From positions 248,001-312,000 of the forward strand of contig NW_019775780.1 of assembly GCF_001039355.2 (NCBI RefSeq): a stretch of 64,000 nt of DNA, in the 5' to 3' direction. The position numbers and the translations under genes are program-made. This DNA comes from Lingula anatina. Lineage: Eukaryota > Brachiopoda > Lingulata > Lingulida > Lingulidae. The notes beneath the pieces were generated by a model. That model was given only the letters and a program-made list of their open reading frames with translations, did no database searches and was not told the origin of the DNA. Position 1 is the first letter of the stretch. Each line of letters begins with the position of its first letter. Positions 25,815-34,744 of this stretch are shown piece by piece.

Positions 25815-26564
25815 GTAAGAGTTATCATTTGTATTTTAGTTATATTTTGACAGGGTTCGACATAAAACTTTTGATTGTTCATTGAGTGAGAATATATTTC
25901 ATAATAGTACATGATGATATTTCAGGAATATTTGATGTTATAAAGGAATATTGTGGTAAATGGAAAAGGTGTACATGAACAAGTTGGCCTTTCTTCCACA
26001 CTATAAGGTGCCAAGTTAGTCATTCAAACCTGTAGTTGTAATTTAATTATACAAACATATTGTTATCCACTACAAGTGCCTGGTAGTGGCTTTTTTCTTT
26101 TAGAGAGATTGACTGCTTAAGGTAGTAGGGCTGTGTCGTTGGGGTTTGTTCTTAGCATCCTTTCATGCAGACAATATATGGACCTAGGCAATAGTTCAGC
26201 TCGAGACAAAATGTTGCACATCTCAGTTAGTTCTTTTTATAAGAGAGCCTCACAGAAATCATCTCCTTTGTGCCTTGCATCTCCCCGGCCTTTGAATTAT
26301 GAAAATTGACAGCTGTTTCTTTAGAGATAAGACATGCTTTAAGTTCTACAGAATTATTCTGAAGCTAGAAATAATAAGTACATATTTATATGGACAACAT
26401 TTTATTTCTAAAATGGTGTTATTAAAAAAAAAAAGAAATGTTAAATCTGGCAAAATTAGGATATTAACTGTTGATATACTTAACACTAAGATTGTTAACT
26501 TAAATGAAAGATCAACAACTCAGCTCTCATTATGAGTAAATTTGCCACTTCACTTCTTTAACAG
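25815..26564 (+). other. Intron after the shared exons
   Basis: Runs from the GTAAGA donor to the CTTTAACAG acceptor of the first alternative 3' exon. The AT-rich open frame at 26299-26535 has no coding support. Confidence 0.75.
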
Positions 26565-27062
26565 GTACATCATAGTCCTGTCAGGCCTTTAGATTATGCA
26601 CGAGCAGAGAAGGTTAAGCAGTTGAAAGCCAAGATTTTAGAAAAGAAAGTCAAACATCATTCAGATATGATGCTAGGTCAGAAGTTCGCCCCCAGGACAC
26701 TGCAGGGTAGTTCAGCTGGAAGCCCAAGACCTCTGGTCAATCCTCTTGACCATCTCACTACCAAACACAAGCGCAATTTGAGGTCTTTGTTAACCTATGG
26801 GTTACAAGAGCTTAGCGCCTCTTGTGTGGCACAGAGACATCTTATGCCACCTATGCAAACACCTGGCTGTAAAAACAAGTACAAGACTGAGTCAGCAGTT
26901 GAATATCTGATGAAGGTGTCTGAGCTGGGATTTGGTACTGTAGAGACGAGAGGGCGGGTCAAAGTTTTCAAGAAACGTCCCTTTGATGAGCTTAGTCAAA
27001 GCAGCAAAGAACTACTTGCTAGAATATTTGTGGAAGAATCTGCCTATAAGAAAACAAATTGA
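26565..27062 (+). CDS. Alternative 3' exon 1: finger-free C-terminus
   Basis: Opens at a CTTTAACAG acceptor in phase 0 and codes for 165 residues to a TGA. Joined to the shared exons it gives 443 residues. It starts VHHSPVRPLDYARAEKVKQL, continues with a Lys-rich helical stretch, a Pro/Ser spacer, and a compact C-terminal half with alternating charged and hydrophobic residues (for example KHKRNLRSLLTYGLQEL and AVEYLMKVSELGFG). It has three cysteines but no C2H2 spacing. I do not recognise a family; it may be a protein-interaction domain. Being the nearest 3' end, it may represent the default isoform. Confidence 0.7.
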   Translation, partial: VHHSPVRPLDYARAEKVKQLKAKILEKKVKHHSDMMLGQKFAPRTLQGSSAGSPRPLVNPLDHLTTKHKRNLRSLLTYGLQELSASCVAQRHLMPPMQTPGCKNKYKTESAVEYLMKVSELGFGTVETRGRVKVFKKRPFDELSQSSKELLARIFVEESAYKKTN

Positions 27063-28282
27063 CTGATATGAAGGGAAGGGCTTTTTTCTGTATAGTGTTT
27101 TAAAAGCACATTATAGAATAAGCTAGACACTTTTTTAGTGGGATTTATCTCATTTATTGGAAAGACTGAATACCTTTAATTTTTAAAAAAACTTTATATT
27201 TTTTAAACAATGATTTTTAAAACTAAATGTTAAAACATATTATTTTTTGTTTTTCCCATAAAGTTTTATATTTCTATTTGCTTCTTTTAAATTAGTGAAA
27301 ATTGAGCAATGGTTAGGGGTATATGCATACAACTGAACTGTTAAATAATGATTTTATATTCAAGTAATTCATTTCTTGTTAAGCAAAAGAAGATATCCAA
27401 AATGAAATTGCTGTTCAGATACTTTTGGGAGACAAAAAGAAAAAGGTGGACAAAGTAAAACAGTGTAAAAGTTTTGTCATTGCCATCTGTAAAAACTGAC
27501 TGCCAAAAGTTTTGATGTCGAGCCTTGTATTAGTATGCTTATAGTATAGTAAGGTATACAACATTGTTAATTTGTTAAATGTTAGTCTTGTTGTACATCA
27601 CATAAAGGGATAACAACTGTTCATTTTGGCCAAAAAATGAATTTTTCTAGGGTAAACAGCAATTTATCCATAATTACCAATGGTTAATGAATCCATTTCT
27701 ACATTCAAAGTTAGTCAATGTTTTTTTTTTTTCTAAAAAGTTTGTTTTTTTAGCCATCTATGGAGGTCAAGTGGTCGGATGGCAAGCACAGATTTCAGAT
27801 TTATTGCTAAAACTGCCATTTTTGTGGTAAAATAGAATATGTTATATTTCTATGAGTTGTTTACGATGTGTTTATTTTGAAATATAGATTTCATACGAGG
27901 AGTTGTTATCCTTTTATGTTAATATACTAGTATCTCAAGGGGGACAATTTTATTTATTAAATTATTTTTTAGTATATTAGCACTAATATACTTACAACTG
28001 TATTGTATAATGTTTAATATATATTCCATAGTCAGTTCCTTTGTTTGCTTTCTTATTCTCACCAGTGTTGAGTCCTCCAAAATTTTTGACTGAAAAAGAA
28101 AAAAAAAGGAAAACAGCCTTTCACAGACTGGCCCAGAAGGAAATCCATAGTATTGTGCATACATACATACATATTTATGATAAAAAATGACATGCTTGTG
28201 GTAAAAATGGTTTAAGCCTGCATATTTTGTATGGGGGCAAATCTGTTATGACATAGAGCCTTTTCTGTTTTATTTTTTAAAG
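27063..28282 (+). other. 3' UTR/spacer between alternative ends 1 and 2
   Basis: AT-rich sequence after the stop of the finger-free end, containing the transposon at 27601-27918. No further exon is seen. Confidence 0.6.
27601..27918. mobile_element. MITE-like element, ~318 bp, copy 1
   Basis: Ends are an 18-base inverted pair with one mismatch: CATAAAGGGATAACAACT on the left and the inverse of CATAAAAGGATAACAACT on the right. If TA is the target duplication, the ends proper begin AAGGGATAAC / AAAGGATAAC, which would suit a Tc1/mariner-type or related DNA transposon. There is no coding capacity. A second copy in inverted orientation lies at 63664-64000 and shares most internal sequence, including blocks around TTCATTTTTTGGCC and ACCACAAAAA. 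Confidence 0.8.
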
Positions 28283-28825
28283 AAAGGAAGAAACTTAGTT
28301 ATTTCACCAAGGAGAGTGACAAATACATTGTCAAAACTACAGCGTGTGACGCCAAGTGTTGCAGCAGAGAAAGGAAGGAGTAAATACCAGTGTGGCACGT
28401 GTGGTAGAACATTTCTACACAGTTTGTCTCTGACAGCTCACCAAAAAGAACATTTGTGTGACAAGGGTAGTTCCAGACAAGTCCAGTGCAAGGTGTGCAA
28501 TCAAAGTTTTACATCTGGAAAAGGACTGACTAAACACTTGAACTTGTACCACAAGGATAGTTTATGCTGTAATGCTTGCAATGCCACCTTTACCACACAG
28601 GTTAGCTTGCAACGGCATATGCGAGTTGCTCATAAATCTAAAATGTATTCGTGTGAGATCTGCAACAAGAGCTTTGGCTACAAGATTTCGTTACATAGGC
28701 ATTTTGAGGCAAAGCATAATTCAAATCCAGCATACATGTGCTCCTTTTGCAACAAATCATTTGCCTCTCCATACATGGTTAAAGCTCATATCAAAAGTTT
28801 ACACAAACTGGATCAGCAGACTTAA
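28283..28825 (+). CDS. Alternative 3' exon 2: five C2H2 zinc fingers
   Basis: Opens after the acceptor TTTTTTAAAG in phase 0 (KGRNLVISPRR) and codes for 180 residues to a TAA. Five C2H2 units are visible, beginning YQCGTCGRTF, VQCKVCNQSF, LCCNACNATF, YSCEICNKSF and YMCSFCNKSF, each ending in an H-x3/4-H pair. The fourth finger carries GYKISLHRH followed by the linker NSNPAYMC, shared with fingers of the next cassettes. The frame has no ATG near its start, as expected for a spliced 3' exon. It likely provides the DNA-binding part of one isoform (458 residues in total). Confidence 0.85.
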   Translation, partial: KGRNLVISPRRVTNTLSKLQRVTPSVAAEKGRSKYQCGTCGRTFLHSLSLTAHQKEHLCDKGSSRQVQCKVCNQSFTSGKGLTKHLNLYHKDSLCCNACNATFTTQVSLQRHMRVAHKSKMYSCEICNKSFGYKISLHRHFEAKHNSNPAYMCSFCNKSFASPYMVKAHIKSLHKLDQQT

Positions 28826-29262
28826 AATGTGTATCTGGAAAAAGGAGGAACACTGATCATTAATGAAAATATTTATCCATGTAATTAATCTGTACACGGT
28901 TATTTAACATTCCATTTTATGTTAGGTTTTTATAACTCGACAAGATTTGCAAAGAGTTCAATGAAAAAATGAGGGGAGTTTTTCTACAGGTGAATGTTCT
29001 GGCAACCACTCGTGAGAATAAGCAAGGAAATGGAGCAAAGCAGTTAACTGAGAAAATTTTAAAACACCTTAAAGAGAGGTGAATGACAATGAAACACATC
29101 CCTTACTAAAGGAAATATATTTTCATAACATTTTATTTTGTTATATGGGATACTAATGACAAAAATGGCATGACATCAGGAACCCGATGGGGCAGCTGAA
29201 TGTGAAGTTTTAAGTCAAGTTGTGAATATTTTGACAAGCACTTTTGCTTTCTTTTCTTCAAG

Positions 29263-29661
29263 AGAACTGTCAGTCACCCCCTGATGAGGTCCAGGAAGAA
29301 ACATCTACAGAGAGAAACAAAATCTTCCTGTCAGTACTGTGATATGTCATTTTCAAGTAGTTTTGCGCTGAGGGCACACTTACGAGTTCATAAAGGGAAT
29401 TTATATGAGTGTCTCCTGTGTAACAAACAGTTTGTGTATAAACAGTCCTTGCTTAGGCATGTTGAACGCAATCACCAAAGCAACCAGGAATGTGTTTGTT
29501 GTATCTGTGGGAATGTGCTGTCTTCTCCGGATGTGATAAAGGATCACATAGAAACAGTCCACAGAAAAGAGGCTGTCAGATGTAACGTTTGCCAAGTATA
29601 CTTCACCAGATCAACTTTGAGGATTCATATGGCCATGCAGCACAAAGAATTTTCATCATGA
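29263..29661 (+). CDS. Alternative 3' exon 3: four C2H2 zinc fingers
   Basis: Opens after TTTCTTTTCTTCAAG in phase 0 (RTVSHPLMRSRKKHL) and codes for 132 residues to a TGA. Four C2H2 units begin SCQYCDMSF, YECLLCNKQF, CVCCICGNVL and VRCNVCQVYF. The second reads FVYKQSLLRH, nearly identical to the matching finger of the cassette at 31460. The third finger lacks the usual aromatic residue at the core position. It gives an isoform of 410 residues when joined to the shared exons. Confidence 0.85.
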   Translation, partial: RTVSHPLMRSRKKHLQRETKSSCQYCDMSFSSSFALRAHLRVHKGNLYECLLCNKQFVYKQSLLRHVERNHQSNQECVCCICGNVLSSPDVIKDHIETVHRKEAVRCNVCQVYFTRSTLRIHMAMQHKEFSS

Positions 29662-30332
29662 TTTCACATTTAATGCTTAAATGTAAATGGTGCATGAGGG
29701 TTGAGGTACCAACATGGAACCTTCGAAATCATGGCCCTATATTTCTTGCTGCTATTTTCTAATGATAGTTGATGTTGTTGACAGTATATTGCAGTATGTA
29801 CCTGAAACAAAAATATATTTACATATTACAAGGTAAGACTTAGAAAAGACATATTACAAGATATCTGCTGCTACATTTTGGAAGTGAGGAACTTAATGTG
29901 GTGGAGTTGGCAGCATACAAAGATTTAGTAACTTTTATCTACAGTTTTTTAAGCGTAACTTTGTAATGTAAATAGCTATCAGTGAAGATGAACTTTTATC
30001 AGCCTGTAGAAAAATTTATATATGTGTAAAAAAATTCCTCCATGTGGCAAGGTTTCCAAATGACACTGGTGAGAAGATGAAAGAAAACAGTAAATTAATA
30101 TATACAAAATCTTTGAATGAAAAGAAAGTTGTATAGTTTGTGTGTATTAGTTAGCTATATAAAAAAAACTGGAAAAGTAATTATCGTTTCTGAACCAGAA
30201 AAATTAAATATATCAAAATGCTCTGGATAGTCAGTTTATAAAATTTGTATAATTATATTCAATGCGGAATCTCCATTATTTTGCTGGTAGCTTTCTAACA
30301 CATGAAGACATATTTATTATTCCCTTAACAAG

Positions 30333-30890
30333 GGCAAACATACCCACCCACAGTTGAGAAGACCATGGCCTGGAGATTCGCCAGCACGCATGAGACTTCA
30401 TGGGATGCACTTTTGTCTGGTGTGTGGAAAAGGGTTCCAAAGTGACATCTTGTTACAGCGTCACAAGAAGATACACAGTGCTGGAAAGGATTTTGTCTGC
30501 ACCATCTGCAACAAGGCATTTGTCTACAAGCTATCACTGCAAAGACACACTGACGCCTGTCATAACAGTAACCCTGCGTACACATGCACCATATGCAAAG
30601 CTGTCAAATATAGCAAGTGCAACATGCGCCGTCACATTGAAGGAGTCCATAAAATGAAGGCCATCCAATGCCAAGGTTGTCATGGCTATTTCACTGAAGA
30701 TGGATTGAGGGATCATAAATGCAGTGGTGATAAAAACGATAGAAAAAGTTTAACAGGAAACTTGATGGCAGAGAGAGCTGATCATTTGACAGGTGAAGGC
30801 TTAGTGACTCCAGACGTGATTACTGGCCCTATTATTGTAGACATATCACAGGCCCCTGTGAATGAAAATGTAGATTTACCAAGTCCTTAG
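30333..30890 (+). CDS. Alternative 3' exon 4: three to four C2H2 zinc fingers
   Basis: Opens after TTCCCTTAACAAG in phase 0 (GKHTHPQLRRPWPG) and codes for 185 residues to a TAG. Clear fingers begin HFCLVCGKGF, FVCTICNKAF (with VYKLSLQRH and linker NSNPAYTC) and YTCTICKAVK; a fourth unit, IQCQGCHGYF, is degenerate and lacks a standard second histidine. A non-finger tail of about 60 residues follows, ending in an acidic/hydrophobic stretch. The full isoform would have 463 residues. Confidence 0.85.
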   Translation, partial: GKHTHPQLRRPWPGDSPARMRLHGMHFCLVCGKGFQSDILLQRHKKIHSAGKDFVCTICNKAFVYKLSLQRHTDACHNSNPAYTCTICKAVKYSKCNMRRHIEGVHKMKAIQCQGCHGYFTEDGLRDHKCSGDKNDRKSLTGNLMAERADHLTGEGLVTPDVITGPIIVDISQAPVNENVDLPSP

Positions 30891-31459
30891 ACAGAAGAGT
30901 CACTTGCTCAACCAATTACTAGACTTGGAGGAATATTGGTAGCCATAATATAACTGTTCTTTGGGCATTCTCACTTCCTGCCATTTTGACAAGAAATAAC
31001 CCTTTGCGGCTAAACATGATTGCTAACACAAGTTTAATTAATAACATGCATAGGTCACTCACCTTCGAATAACTAAATTTCATGTTAGGGGAGAAAAAAT
31101 AATTACCTTGAGCTTCAGATTCTCATGATCTTGTCACATGAAAGAGAATTGGCCTGCTTGGAATTTAGACCAGCCCTTTTTCCTGTATGACAAGAATTTC
31201 AGAACATGGGTTTGTAAAACTGCCTCCAATAATTGGAAACCTTGAATTTTTCTAATTTTGTATGCTTTTCTGATAATAATTGCAATTGGTAGAGTGATGC
31301 ATTAACACTGGTGAGAATGAATGCAGAAAAAAATCAATTTTCTTTTAAAAGCATGTTTACTAAGTACTTCATATTTTATTACATTAAAAATGAAAAAGAT
31401 TAATATTTGTGGAATAGAGCCTTTTTTCTTTCAATCAATTTTCTACATTATTTCATAAG

Positions 31460-31879
31460 GAAAAGAAGAAATTCGCCTTACAGAAATATCCTACTGGCAA
31501 GAAAACCAGTTTTGCCATGTCTTATCTTGGCATGCAATACTCGTGCAAATCGTGTGGAAAGATCTTCCAAAAGCACACTTCTCTGCTAGAACATATGAAA
31601 ATACACAAAGGCAAACTTCCCACTTGTGACATTTGTAACAAATCTTTTGTGTATAAACAGTCCTTGGAGAGACACATACAGGCATACCACAAGAGCAACC
31701 CTGCCTATCTGTGCTCTCTTTGTGGCACTCTGAAGTTCAGTAAAACTTCTAATCTGCGGAGACACATTGAGGCTGTCCATAAGATAACGCCTCTACGATG
31801 TGATATCTGTCATGGATACTATACTGAAAGTAGCAAGGTGGAACATGATCTGATACACCTGAAGTTGTTGCAACAGTGA
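31460..31879 (+). CDS. Alternative 3' exon 5: four C2H2 zinc fingers
   Basis: Opens after TTATTTCATAAG in phase 0 (EKKKFALQKYPTGKK) and codes for 139 residues to a TGA. Units begin YSCKSCGKIF, PTCDICNKSF (FVYKQSLERH, linker KSNPAYLC), YLCSLCGTLKF and LRCDICHGYY. The last pair, with CHGYYTE and the AVHK spacer, is clearly related to the end of the cassette at 30333, pointing to tandem duplication of the exon. The full isoform would have 417 residues. Confidence 0.85.
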   Translation, partial: EKKKFALQKYPTGKKTSFAMSYLGMQYSCKSCGKIFQKHTSLLEHMKIHKGKLPTCDICNKSFVYKQSLERHIQAYHKSNPAYLCSLCGTLKFSKTSNLRRHIEAVHKITPLRCDICHGYYTESSKVEHDLIHLKLLQQ

Positions 31880-32851
31880 AAATGTGGATTGCAATTATTG
31901 GATATATTAAATGTTGTTTGTTATGTAAATTATATTTATTTACTAGTTTCATCAATAAGGAATTTCATGTCAACCTCCGCCCCCTGTCCCTACCCAAACC
32001 TGTCATGGAGTCATGTTTGTGGGTCTGCTCGTGTTAGAAAATTTATATTGTAGTTTTATGGCATCACCATATCTTTCAGTTCTGCTTAGGCTTGGTTAAT
32101 TCTTATATATTTTGTAGCAAAGAAACATAAATATAAAAGTTCACCAAAACACTTACATGGAATACTTGAAATAAAAGGTTATCTTGTGTAATATAATAAA
32201 AGCATGCACAACATAATACAAGCATGTACAGCAGCTGTTTCTGGTGTGCACAATACTGAACATGGGGAAACATCAGTCTTTGCATGCTATTTATGTAGAA
32301 CAAAATTCCATAAGAATGATCAAATTTAAGTTTTATTGAAATACATTAGGTGAGAATGTGAAAGCAAATACCTCAATATTTTATCATGTATTATGTAGAT
32401 AGTAGGTTGGTAGATTTTTACACTCTATTTAGATTGTGTATACAGCTCTTACAATGATTATTATAGAAATAAAAATACAATATAATCTGAAATTAGACAT
32501 GTTTTGATTTGCAAACTAAATATCTTGTCACATTATTGGTCTCAAACAAATATTTTCCTTTTGTTTTTCACAGCTATTTGTATATTAACAGCTTAAAGCT
32601 TTTTACAGGCTCTCATTTTGTTTGATTAGTTTATTCTAAATAGACTTCAACAAGTGTCCTCTATTTATGATAAATTGCTTATTTTGACAGGCCTAAAATA
32701 TGATTGTCTCTAACAGCTCCATCTGCCAGTTAATCTTTTATTAGAATTGAGGGAAGGAAAGGCATTACTTTCACACGGTAATGCTTTTTTGTCTGAAATA
32801 TAATACGTTTGAGAGAAATTTGAAATTTATGTTGTGTAATATTTCCTAAAG

Positions 32852-33720
32852 GGACATCGAGGCCAGCCAACCCAGTTATGGCGTTCACAGACTTCAGGCA
32901 ATGGAATGTAAGTACTCAAAACTGCATAAAGATGACAAAAACAGCTTTAGAAATTAGTTCATGACTTAAGCATTGGCAGTTTATTACTTGTTTTAACTGA
33001 CATTTGGTTAGCTTGATTAGCAGATTCTGTTGTGGTAAAAATCAAAATACAGTCTACAAAATAGTTTGAATTTGACTTGTCATATTTAGGACGTCTGGGA
33101 CCAGGAGATATATTGCTGAAAAACATGCATTGCCAAATGTCTCCAATGTTGCTGCTGTAAAGGAAAGCAGAGGATTGCCTTACAAAATGGGTCAAAAACC
33201 TGTTACCGAGAATACTCTGTCAGGGGTCAATAGGAGTCAGTTTTTGTGCACCAAATGTGGTCAAAGTTGCAAGACGGTGAGAGATCTACAGCAACACCAA
33301 GCACAGTGCACACAGTTGTGGTCCCCGAGTTCAAAGAAAAATTTCAACTGCAATGTTTGTGGGAAACAATTTCCAGGAATGCAGAACTTGAGACAACATC
33401 TTTTGAAGCATAAAACTCCCAAGTGTATTTGTCAGCTGTGTGGCAGGGCTTTCAAATGGAAAGGGTCACTTAAAAGACATATGCACACATGTCAAAGAGC
33501 ACAAAAAGTGCCAGGATTTGTCCCAGTTATTAGAACGTTTTCACTATCAGACCCTTCAAACACGACTGTTTCTGGATTGGAAACTTCAAATGTAACACTT
33601 TCAAGGCCCACACCTTTGGGATTACCAAGACCAGGGGTTAAAAGTTCAGATCTGACTGAAGAGAAGTCTGCCAACACTGCAGACCACTCAGTCAATCCTA
33701 ATCCTTGTTATTTAACATGA
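32852..33720 (+). CDS. Alternative 3' end 6: two exons with three C2H2/C2HC fingers
   Basis: A 56-base exon (32852-32907) opens after ATTTCCTAAAG in phase 0 (GHRGQPTQLWRSQ), ends AAT GGA AT at GTAAGT, and joins 33090-33720 in frame, forming an ATG across the junction. Together they code for 228 residues. Fingers begin FLCTKCGQSC, FNCNVCGKQF and CICQLCGRAF; the first and third end in cysteine instead of the last histidine. A Ser/Thr/Pro-rich tail of about 70 residues follows. It is less similar to the other cassettes and is the only one with an extra intron. It could instead be a separate gene, but the phase match argues for shared use. Confidence 0.75.
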
Positions 33721-34744
33721 ATTGACCCAACTTACCCTTACCAAATGGATATTGCAGAAAAAATCTTGAAAGATTACTTTGTGGCTCTAAAATTGAGCTA
33801 ATAGCCTTGAAGAATTTTTGAATTAATGTTTGTGAATAGAAACTGGAGTCCTTGTATTTGTTGTGGCATGGATGGGATGCCTCTCTGTATTGTAAAGATG
33901 AATTTCCATTTGTTTTCTCCAAATATTCTATCAACTCTCCAGTGATCATCCCATTTTATCTAAAATGTTAATTTATTTTTCTTATTATTATAAGTTTAAT
34001 TTCATCATACAATTTTACACATTTATACTAGCATGCATTTCTTAATGGCTTAAGTGATTTATATTATAGCTACAACAAAACAACACACTAATGAAAGATA
34101 TACAAAATAATTTTTATTGACATTTTGTAAACTTTGTATTCAGTTTACAGAATTTGCTCCAGCGTTTAAACTCCTTAATAAGAAGTTATTATGTGAAATT
34201 ATACAATACAACAAAAGTACGTATCATTTGTTAAAGCTTGGATATTGCTGAATTTCATAAGCTTTTCAATCTAGAAAAATAAAACAAAACACTTGATTTT
34301 GCCATTAAGAATTACATTTAGAAAAGCATCTCATTGTCAATTTATAGACAGTTAAGTATACTCATAAAGATGTAGAAATGAATGTTTAGTATCATTGTTT
34401 CCAATAATGCTACCATACATACAGAAATGTCTGGAAACACTAGCCAATTTGTTCAAATCGACATTTTCCAAAATCATCACAGTGGCTGTGTGTAACACAC
34501 AGATCCATTCTCTGTATATTCACAGCAGGGAGGCCAAACCATGTACTTCACATGTTCTAAGCATTCTTGACAATCAACTTCCTGGTTTTGGGAGCATTTC
34601 TATTGTGAATGATAGAAAAACCATAATATTTGTTAATTTTGCTTTAACCCTGGTAACACAATCACTATTGTTGTTTCCCAGTTCTCTGATCTCTGTTTAC
34701 AATTTAAATAGTTTCATTTTCCATAGATATTACGAACAATAGAT
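33721..34744. other. Convergent 3' region between the zinc-finger locus and NUP155
   Basis: AATAAA on the plus strand at 34278-34283 and TTTATT (minus-strand AATAAA) at 34113-34118 suggest that the two 3' UTRs may overlap by about 200 bases. The open frame 34395-34742 has no coding support. Confidence 0.5.

Larger units (their letters stand above)
28826..32851 (+). other. Spacers between zinc-finger 3' exons (28826-29262, 29662-30332, 30891-31459, 31880-32851)
   Basis: These AT-rich stretches separate the cassettes. Each is likely 3' UTR of the preceding end plus the intronic acceptor region of the next. AATAAA occurs near 32171 and near 32467, between the fourth and fifth finger cassettes. 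No coding exon is seen in the spacers. Confidence 0.6.
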
